From contig JAIPKF010000099.1 in NCBI GenBank assembly GCA_021733705.1, forward strand, positions 1 through 5,939: a DNA stretch of 5,939 nucleotides. The letters run 5' to 3'. A program made the translations under genes and the position numbers. The notes under the pieces were generated by a model. That model had not been told where the DNA came from and ran no database searches. It saw only the letters and a list, made by a program, of their open reading frames with translations. This document shows, piece by piece, positions 1 through 4,112 of the stretch. Position 1 is the first letter of the stretch, and each line of letters opens with the position of its first letter. The stretch is from Chthoniobacterales bacterium. Lineage in GTDB: Bacteria > Verrucomicrobiota > Verrucomicrobiia > Chthoniobacterales > UBA6821.

Positions 1-1
1 G

Positions 2-115
2 GTGAATGAAGTATCCGGGTTAACCCGGATATTTCATACTGATCGTGACGAGGAGGCCGCAAAGGCTGATGGGGTATTGGGTATACCATCTGGGATCAGT
101 CCTTTATTACATTGA
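2..115 (+). CDS. C-terminal fragment of an unidentified gene entering from the left (tentative)
   Basis: An open frame runs in from the left edge and stops at TGA 113-115, giving 37 residues. The tail contains LTRIFHTDRDEE, almost the same as the tail of the PqiA-like protein at 1081-1695 (LTRMFHTDRDEE). That stretch is encoded by a dispersed repeat at 20-73, so the similarity reflects a shared repeat and not shared function. Nothing before it is long enough to identify a family. The frame may be the true end of an upstream protein extended by a repeat, or only a repeat that happens to be open. The stop lies inside the loop of the hairpin at 91-141. Confidence 0.25.
   Translation: MNEVSGLTRIFHTDRDEEAAKADGVLGIPSGISPLLH
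4..37. repeat. Head-to-head junction of two repeat ends around TTAA
   Basis: Positions 13-30 are a perfect palindrome (ATCCGGGTTAACCCGGAT). It extends to 7-36 with one G/T mismatch. The left half resembles the reverse complement of the repeat end used elsewhere in the window. The right half is a clean copy of that end, CCCGGATATTTCATACTG at 24-41. The two ends share the TTAA at 20-23. I read this as the right end of one element abutting the left end of another. The left element lies mostly outside the window. Confidence 0.6.
20..73 (+). repeat. Short TTAA-associated repeat, copy 1
   Basis: Positions 20-73 match the reverse complement of 1111-1164 with about 8 mismatches in 54 bases. Both copies begin TTAACCCGGAT and both lose similarity right after GATGGG, which suggests a real element boundary. 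In this copy the base after GATGGG begins GTATTGGG, so the second TTAA seen in the pqiA copy is missing. The frame LTRIFHTDRDEE is open here as in the other copy. Confidence 0.65.
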
Positions 116-141
116 TAGTATGCTTTATCGGACTGATCCCA
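91..141 (+). promoter_or_regulatory. 12-bp perfect stem with 27-base loop ahead of a small ORF
   Basis: TGGGATCAGTCC (91-102) pairs perfectly with GGACTGATCCCA (130-141). The loop is 27 bases and AT-rich. No run of T follows on the plus strand, so it does not look like a standard intrinsic terminator. It ends six bases before a strong ribosome binding site, GGAGG at 147-151. It could be a 5' leader structure for the small ORF at 160-291, a 3' end for the upstream frame, or the ends of a decayed mobile element. Confidence 0.5.
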
Positions 142-146
142 TTAAC

Positions 147-151
147 GGAGG
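147..151 (+). promoter_or_regulatory. Strong Shine-Dalgarno GGAGG
   Basis: GGAGG, within AACGGAGGG, lies eight bases before the ATG at 160. It is the best ribosome binding site in the window and is the main reason for calling the small ORF. The identified genes here have weak purine-rich leaders or none. Confidence 0.6.
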
Positions 152-159
152 GAAAAACA

Positions 160-291
160 ATGTCTACTAAATTTCTAAGAGGTATGAGTTGTGATTTCTG
201 CAAGCACGCATCAAGAGATTTTGCGCACTGCTACATGAAATTTCAGATAACCGAGCGAGAAACCATCTCGACGAAACGAAACGATTTCTAA
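160..291 (+). CDS. Small Cys-containing protein, 43 residues, unknown function
   Basis: ATG at 160, TAA at 289-291. The ORF has a well-spaced GGAGG Shine-Dalgarno. The product is basic and has CxxC (Cys11 and Cys14, in SCDFC) followed by Cys25 near His24 (AHCY), a pattern that could bind a metal or form part of a zinc finger. There is no signal peptide or membrane segment. I do not recognise a family. It is enclosed by repeats: a palindromic hairpin before it and a 176-bp element starting 11 bases after its stop. It may be a real small protein, cargo of a larger repeat-bounded element, or the start of a longer gene cut off by insertion. Confidence 0.5.
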   Translation: MSTKFLRGMSCDFCKHASRDFAHCYMKFQITERETISTKRNDF

Positions 292-302
292 TCCCATCGG
301 GG

Positions 303-486
303 CTAGCCCGCATATTTCATACTGGTTCGTCGCGAGACGCCGTGAATCCTGATTTAGACAAGGAAGGTGATGGATTGCGACAACGGCTGTACGTTTCAGA
401 CTGCCCGAGGAGCAATTCGAAGCTGATGCAGTATCCATCAGGCGTTTGCAAGCCGCAGCAGAATCGGTATGAAATATTCGAGCTAG
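303..486 (+). repeat. 176-bp TIR element (copy A) flanked by CTAG
   Basis: The element spans 307-482 with CTAG on both sides (303-306 and 483-486), consistent with a 4-bp target duplication. Left end: CCCGCATATTTCATACTG. Right end, reverse complemented: CTCGAATATTTCATACCG. It matches copy B at 2363-2538 over its full length with about 19 mismatches in 176 bases (about 89%) and no gaps. The inside can fold: TGATGGAT pairs with ATCCATCA, and ATTCGAAG-type palindromes lie between. No transposase is encoded, so it is non-autonomous. The plus-strand frame LARIFHTGSS... is open across all 60 codons. The right CTAG provides the TAG stop of the minus-strand gene 483-863. Confidence 0.85.
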
Positions 487-863
487 AGAGCTCGAGGATA
501 GGGAGTAGGAGGCTCTTGGATGATGCTTCTATAATCCAAGGAAATCACCCAAGGATATTCTGTTTTTTTTCCAAACATGAAAAGCAACTCGTAGAAATGA
601 GAAAGAAGGGATGCCTTCAATGATTTTTCGATTTTAAAGGAAGCTGATGTTTTTTGTTCCTTATTTTTGACTTCTGCAATTTTTTTGCATAAGGAACAGC
701 GATATTTTCCACTAAATGTTTTTTGGAGAGCGTTGGCTAAAGTATCATGCTTAGAGTATTCTTGGACCATTCCAGTCCAAGCAACGCCTTGAAGCACCAA
801 GAGCGGACCTCCAGCAATAATAAAGAGAGAAAAAGCAATCGAGAGAGAAGCAATCCACTTCAA
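483..863 (-). CDS. Small membrane-anchored hypothetical protein with CxxCK motif and Pro-rich end
   Basis: From a TTG at 863 the product is 126 residues. Residues 3-28 form one hydrophobic segment (IASLSIAFSLFIIAGGPLLV...), then ALQKTFSGKYRCSLCKK with Cys56 and Cys59, a basic region, and a C-terminal PPTPYPR. From memory, this plan (one membrane pass, 'TF.G..PC.LCK', Pro-rich tail) recurs in a verrucomicrobial family of unknown function, which is why I take it as real. The start is uncertain: there is no ATG in the frame downstream of the tRNA gene and no clear ribosome binding site. TTG at 902 is an alternative, and the frame is open back through the tRNA, which I treat as accidental. It may be a decayed gene. 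Its TAG stop comes from the CTAG flank of repeat copy A. The gene lies 92 bases downstream of tRNA-Gly on the same strand and could be read from the tRNA promoter. Confidence 0.6.
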   Translation of the reverse strand: MKWIASLSIAFSLFIIAGGPLLVLQGVAWTGMVQEYSKHDTLANALQKTFSGKYRCSLCKKIAEVKNKEQKTSASFKIEKSLKASLLSHFYELLFMFGKKTEYPWVISLDYRSIIQEPPTPYPRAL

Positions 864-923
864 CCTAAACAGGTGTATCGAAAAGGGAAATAGGGAGTGC
901 AAAGTAGTGACGATTTTATGATA

Positions 924-952
924 GCTATCAACTGGGATTTCAGGTTGATAGC
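924..952 (-). terminator. Hairpin just after tRNA-Gly, possible processing or termination signal
   Basis: GCTATCAAC (924-932) and GTTGATAGC (944-952) form a perfect 9-bp stem with an 11-base loop, three bases beyond the tRNA 3' end. No U-tract follows on the minus strand (TATCATAAAATC), so strong Rho-independent termination is doubtful. A 3'-end processing signal or weak attenuator before gene 483-863 is equally possible. Confidence 0.45.
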
Positions 953-955
953 ATG

Positions 956-1028
<73 letters not shown>

Positions 1029-1047
1029 ATTAGAATCAACGGCCGGT

Positions 1048-1076
1048 ATTCTCCACATTACGTGAGTCGCTGTCAA
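1048..1076 (-). promoter_or_regulatory. Sigma-70 promoter for tRNA-Gly
   Basis: On the minus strand, TTGACA (1076-1071) is a perfect -35 box, followed by 17 bases and GAGAAT (1053-1048), a 4/6 match to TATAAT. Transcription would start near 1041, about 13 bases before the tRNA 5' end. The -35 box begins four bases after the pqiA-like stop codon (1081-1083), so the tRNA has its own promoter in the very short gap behind the operon. Confidence 0.75.
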
Positions 1077-1080
1077 TTTT

Positions 1081-1695
1081 TCAATTTTCTTTTGTCAGCT
1101 TTCCTGTTAACCCATCAAGCTTCCCTACCTCTTCGTCACGATCAGTATGAAACATCCGGGTTAATTCTACACGATATCCTTCATCCTCGTTATATGTTCC
1201 AGGTAATGGGGAGGATTCCCAAATCCATTGTGGGCGATAGAGCTCAAAAGCAAAAATATTGCACAATAGCACTACGGAGAAGAAAAGTGCTCCTGGCTCT
1301 GCATGAATACTTGCTAGCATCCCTAATTGACCAACAGCAGCAATAATAGAGAGTAAAAAAATATCAATCATGGCCCAATTTCCAATTTTAACCATGATAC
1401 GTTGGAGCTGACTTCTCTCTTCGCGATAGTTTGGTTTTCCATGAAGCCATAACATCCAAATCATGATGCTCAGCTTTAAAAATGGAACGATGATACTTGC
1501 TAAAAAAATAATCACACCAATCGGCCACAATCCACAATGAGCCATCTCTCTCACTCCTCCCATCACCGTAAGAGAGTTTCTATCACCATTGAGAGTCATG
1601 GTCATCACAGGGACTATATTAGAGGGGATATAAAGAATCATGCCGGTTAGGACCAAGGCTTTTACTAACGCAAGCTGTTTTCTTGAAGTCATCAT
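1081..1695 (-). CDS. PqiA-family membrane protein, second half of a split PqiA, with repeat-derived tail
   Basis: The product has 204 residues and starts ATG-ATG at 1695; the first ATG forms an ATGA overlap with the upstream gene's stop. It is an integral inner-membrane protein with about four hydrophobic segments, roughly 9-31, 56-83, 107-127 and 136-152. Features typical of PqiA domains are IPSNIVPVMTM near residue 23, the 'G..WPIG' turn near 56 and KLSIM after the second segment. It lacks the Cys4 zinc ribbon present in its partner. E. coli PqiA and LetA (YebS) carry both halves in one protein of more than 400 residues; here they are two genes. PqiA-type proteins work with MCE proteins (PqiB, LetB) in lipid transport across the envelope, but no MCE gene is visible here. 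Residues 178-195 (LTRMFHTDRDEE...) are encoded by an inserted repeat. Without it the protein would end ...YRVELTGKLTKEN. Confidence 0.88.
   Translation of the reverse strand: MMTSRKQLALVKALVLTGMILYIPSNIVPVMTMTLNGDRNSLTVMGGVREMAHCGLWPIGVIIFLASIIVPFLKLSIMIWMLWLHGKPNYREERSQLQRIMVKIGNWAMIDIFLLSIIAAVGQLGMLASIHAEPGALFFSVVLLCNIFAFELYRPQWIWESSPLPGTYNEDEGYRVELTRMFHTDRDEEVGKLDGLTGKLTKEN
1107..1164 (-). repeat. 50-bp repeat inserted in frame in the pqiA 3' end, flanked by TTAA
   Basis: TTAA at 1161-1164 and TTAA at 1107-1110 flank a 50-base segment. On the minus strand it starts CCCGGATGTTTCATACTG and ends GATGGG. It matches 20-73 (about 85% over 54 bases). The two TTAA copies are in the same codon phase (TTA ACC and TTA ACA), and insert plus one TTAA is 54 bases, exactly 18 codons. 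This is what an in-frame insertion with a 4-bp target duplication would leave. Confidence 0.7.
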
Positions 1696-2333
1696 GATTT
1701 CTCTATGCTAGCAATGATTTCTTCAAAAAAGGAGCGGTCAAAAAAACGCATGATAATTAGTGAAACAATAGCTAGAAGAACAACCCACAAGGATCCTGAT
1801 TTCCACTGAATGTTTCCAAGCTGCTGTAATTTTACAACGGCAGCTAGGATCGCTACAGCAAAAACCGGAATGAGGTTCCATGGCATTAAAGTTTCTACTA
1901 AGAACAGTGCCCCTTTGAGACCAGGCCAGGGACGCCTTAGACAACATCCCCCAAGTAGATACCAAAATGCTGAAAAGTAGAAGATTGGTAATACAATTGC
2001 TGAAAAAAAAACTAAAAGGGCTATGGGCCAATAACCTTGAAAAAAGAGACTCTCAACACCAGTGATCATCAAATTAGATTGTGTGTTTCCAGAAACATCA
2101 AAAACCATGAGAGGGCTCACATTTGCCATCAGTAAAAAAATAAGGCAGGCTGTTACTAAGGCCCATGTCCTTTGGAGAGAATTCGGGTCTCCATATTTTT
2201 TGAGTTTTTTTCTACAACGAGTACAGAGTAGCTCTTCACCCCTACGAAGTGAATAATCTCTATAGGAAGCAGAGCAATCGGGGCATAATCTCAGGGATGA
2301 AGAGAGATTATCAGGAGAATGATTCAAATCCAT
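1692..2333 (-). CDS. PqiA-family membrane protein, first half of a split PqiA, with zinc ribbon
   Basis: The product has 213 residues, with ATG at 2333. It opens with a cytoplasmic zinc-ribbon-like module: Cys17-Pro-Asp-Cys20 and Cys37-Thr-Arg-Cys40. A basic linker (RKKLKKYGDPNSLQRTW) follows. Four hydrophobic segments lie at about 56-78, 99-127, 151-170 and 179-197. 'MANVSPLMVFDVSG' and 'GYWPIALLVFFSAIVLP' are typical of the PqiA domain. It is the proximal gene of a two-gene operon; its TGA stop overlaps the next ATG by ATGA, so the two halves are probably translated coupled and assemble together. No ribosome binding site is clear. The ATG lies 25 bases from the end of repeat copy B, so the repeat forms most of its upstream region and may have replaced or supplied its promoter. 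Confidence 0.9.
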   Translation of the reverse strand: MDLNHSPDNLSSSLRLCPDCSASYRDYSLRRGEELLCTRCRKKLKKYGDPNSLQRTWALVTACLIFLLMANVSPLMVFDVSGNTQSNLMITGVESLFFQGYWPIALLVFFSAIVLPIFYFSAFWYLLGGCCLRRPWPGLKGALFLVETLMPWNLIPVFAVAILAAVVKLQQLGNIQWKSGSLWVVLLAIVSLIIMRFFDRSFFEEIIASIEKS

Positions 2334-2358
2334 GGATAAGTAATGTTTTTTGGAAATG

Positions 2359-2542
2359 CTAGCCCGGATATTTCATACTGGTTCGACGCGAGGCGCCGCG
2401 AATCCTAATGGTAACAAGGAAGGTGATGGATTGCGACGACGGCTCTATGTTTCATACTGCCCGAGGAGCAATTCGAAGCTGACGCAGTATCCATCAGGTG
2501 TTCGCAAGCCGCAGCAGAATCAGTATGAAATATGCGGGCTAG
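2359..2542 (+). repeat. 176-bp TIR element (copy B) flanked by CTAG
   Basis: The element spans 2363-2538 between CTAG at 2359-2362 and CTAG at 2539-2542. The left end CCCGGATATTTCATACTG and the reverse complement of the right end, CCCGCATATTTCATACTG, differ at one of 18 bases. It has the same length and orientation as copy A, with about 89% identity. Internal stems include TTCG...CGAA near the left end, TGATGGAT/ATCCATCA and ATACTGC/GCAGTAT. One frame is open through all 60 codons (LARIFHTG...YEICGL), but the differences from copy A are mostly amino-acid changing, which argues against a conserved protein. It fills the gap between aguB and the pqiA operon, and its right CTAG supplies the aguB stop codon. 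Confidence 0.88.
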
Positions 2543-3432
2543 GTATCTAAATAGCGCTGATCCATTCCCTCATAGGCATCGATACGTCGGTCCCGCAAAA
2601 ATGGCCAATGAGTGCGCTGTCTGTTAAGCAGAGAAAGATCTAGGTCTATCATCAAGAGCTCCTCCTCATTTTCAGAAGCCTCGGCAAGGAGTGAACCATC
2701 GGGTGCGGCAACAAAGCTGCCTCCCCAAAATTCAAGGCCATCCCCACCCGCAGGAGCTTCATGGCCAATACGATTAATTCCAGCAACGTAAACTCCATTT
2801 GCAAGAGCGTGGGCACGCTGAGCAAGCTGCCATGCCTCTTTTTGCTTTTTACCAAATTCACGTTTCTCACTCGGATGCCACCCAATAGCGGTAGGATAAA
2901 ATAAAACCTCTGCTCCCCGTAGAGCTGTCAGACGGGCTGCCTCCGGATACCATTGATCCCAGCAGATAAGCACTCCCAACTTTCCTGCCTTGGTATTCCA
3001 AGAACGAAATCCAAGATCCCCTGGGGTAAAATAAAATTTTTCATAAAAAAGGGGATCATCAGGAATGTGCATCTTACGGTATTTTCCTAGATACGTTCCG
3101 TCGGAATCCAAAATAGCTGCCGTATTATGATAAAGACCAGCAGCCCGCCGCTCAAAAAGAGAGGCAATAACCACAACACCACATTCTTTAGCAAGCGATC
3201 CCAAGGTAGCAGTTGTGGGGCCAGGAATTGATTCAGCTAATTCAAAATAGGAGTGATCCTCTTTTTGACAAAAATATTCACTTAAAAAAAGTTCTGGCAA
3301 GCAAACGACCTGAGCGCCTCCTGCAGCTGCCTCTTCAATAAAACGAATAGCCTTTTCTAAATTGTGGAGGGGATCAGCGCTGCAGCGCATTTGTACTAAT
3401 CCGACTCGGAGTGCCTTGGGTGATGGATACAT
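2539..3432 (-). CDS. aguB: N-carbamoylputrescine amidase (nitrilase superfamily)
   Basis: From ATG 3432 (MYPSPKALRVGLVQM) the product is 297 residues, the usual size for AguB. A longer frame to 3597 would overlap the divergent cyclophilin gene and adds nothing conserved, so I reject that start. The nitrilase catalytic triad is visible: Glu47 in CLPELF, Lys120 in GKYRKMHIPDD and Cys157 in LICWDQWYPE. 'FYFTPGD', 'GWHPSE' and 'WGGSF' are also typical of this subfamily. The enzyme hydrolyses N-carbamoylputrescine to putrescine, CO2 and ammonia, in the cytoplasm, after agmatine deiminase (AguA), which is not in the window. A related carbamoyl-amidase such as beta-ureidopropionase is possible but fits less well. 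Its TAG stop lies in the CTAG flank of repeat copy B. No clear ribosome binding site is visible. Confidence 0.9.
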   Translation of the reverse strand: MYPSPKALRVGLVQMRCSADPLHNLEKAIRFIEEAAAGGAQVVCLPELFLSEYFCQKEDHSYFELAESIPGPTTATLGSLAKECGVVVIASLFERRAAGLYHNTAAILDSDGTYLGKYRKMHIPDDPLFYEKFYFTPGDLGFRSWNTKAGKLGVLICWDQWYPEAARLTALRGAEVLFYPTAIGWHPSEKREFGKKQKEAWQLAQRAHALANGVYVAGINRIGHEAPAGGDGLEFWGGSFVAAPDGSLLAEASENEEELLMIDLDLSLLNRQRTHWPFLRDRRIDAYEGMDQRYLDT

Positions 3433-3464
3433 TTTTCGAAAAGAGTGTGGATTTTCAAAGCTTA

Positions 3465-3490
3465 TCACAATAGATTGATCACTCACAATA
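3465..3490. promoter_or_regulatory. Direct repeat TCACAATA in the divergent intergenic region
   Basis: The 64-base gap between the aguB start and the cyclophilin start carries TCACAATA twice, at 3465-3472 and 3483-3490, 18 bases apart. Read on the minus strand, TTGTGA followed by 17 bases and ATAAGC could be a weak promoter for aguB. No strong promoter is clear in the other direction. The pair could be an operator shared by both genes or a chance match in a short AT-rich region. Confidence 0.3.
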
Positions 3491-3496
3491 CTCTCT

Positions 3497-4081
3497 ATGA
3501 AAAAAAATCTTTTAAAATTGTACGCTCCTTTTCTTATGGCCTCCTCGATTGCTGGAGCTGCCTCACCAGCTCCCGTGCATGATATTCGCATTGTCATTCA
3601 CACCGACAAAGGAGCCATCCATGCAACCCTCTTTGCCAGCAAGGTCCCAGTGACGGCAGCTAATTTTCTTAACCTTGCCAAGCATGGTTTTTATAATGGA
3701 CTTACCTTCCATCGCGTGATTGCTGATTTTATGATTCAAGGTGGTGACCCAACAGGCACAGGACGAGGAGGTCCTGGATATCAATTTGCTGATGAAATTA
3801 ATCCTCATCTCAAACATGACCGGGCTGGTGTTTTCTCGATGGCGAACTCAGGTCCCAATACCAATGGAAGTCAGTTTTTCATCACGCATACCCCAACACC
3901 ATGGCTTGATGGCAAGCATGCTGTTTTTGGTGTTGTCGATCAGGGGCAAGACGTGGTCAATGCGATAAGACAAGGAGATAAAATTATTTCCATCGATATC
4001 CTCGATAAAACAGATGCTCTCTTCCAAGAGGAGTCTAAGGAGATCACCGCCTGGGATAAAAAATTAAATATAAAATCGTAA
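3497..4081 (+). CDS. Exported cyclophilin-type peptidyl-prolyl cis-trans isomerase
   Basis: The product has 194 residues, with ATG at 3497. An N-terminal signal peptide is visible (MKKNLLK, then a hydrophobic stretch ending SIAGAASPA, likely cleaved near residue 21-25), so it should act in the periplasm like E. coli PpiA. The cyclophilin domain spans about 30-170. Active-site residues equivalent to human CypA are present: Arg73 and Phe78 in FHRVIADF, Gln81, Met115/Ala116/Asn117 in FSMANSG, Gln126 and Phe128 in NGSQFF, Trp136/Leu137 and His141 in WLDGKH. It should therefore be a working isomerase that speeds folding of secreted proteins. There is a short extension after the domain (ALFQEESKEITAWDKK...). 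The gene is divergent from aguB and convergent with the protease gene, so it is a single-gene unit. Confidence 0.95.
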   Translation: MKKNLLKLYAPFLMASSIAGAASPAPVHDIRIVIHTDKGAIHATLFASKVPVTAANFLNLAKHGFYNGLTFHRVIADFMIQGGDPTGTGRGGPGYQFADEINPHLKHDRAGVFSMANSGPNTNGSQFFITHTPTPWLDGKHAVFGVVDQGQDVVNAIRQGDKIISIDILDKTDALFQEESKEITAWDKKLNIKS

Positions 4082-4091
4082 TAGCCCCCAT

Positions 4092-4112
4092 GGGGTCAGT
4101 TCTGCTGACCCC
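4092..4112. terminator. Hairpin between convergent genes, probable bidirectional terminator
   Basis: GGGGTCAG (4092-4099) and CTGACCCC (4105-4112) form a perfect 8-bp GC-rich stem with a 5-base loop. It lies 10 bases after the cyclophilin stop and directly abuts the protease stop at 4113-4115. No U-tract follows on either side, so it may slow or shield RNA ends rather than terminate strongly by itself. An overlapping palindrome, CCCCATGGGG, could compete with it. Confidence 0.6.

Noticed and set aside
20..145. A complete TTAA-bounded element from 20 to 145
   Set aside because: TTAA recurs at 142-145, but the sequence before it (GACTGATCCCA) does not match the repeat end, so a boundary there is not supported.
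479..494. Hairpin CGAGCT-AGAG-AGCTCG as a terminator
   Set aside because: Only 6 bp, with no U-tract, at the edge of the repeat and overlapping the 3' end of a gene. It is likely a by-product of the insertion site.
2350..2550. 66-residue ORF within repeat copy B (and its counterpart at 342-623)
   Set aside because: It is open in both copies, but most differences between copies change the amino acid, there is no ribosome binding site, and the sequence is fully explained by the repeat.
3433..3597. Longer N-terminus for aguB
   Set aside because: It would overlap the start and signal peptide of the divergent cyclophilin gene, and nitrilase similarity begins at the internal ATG at 3432.
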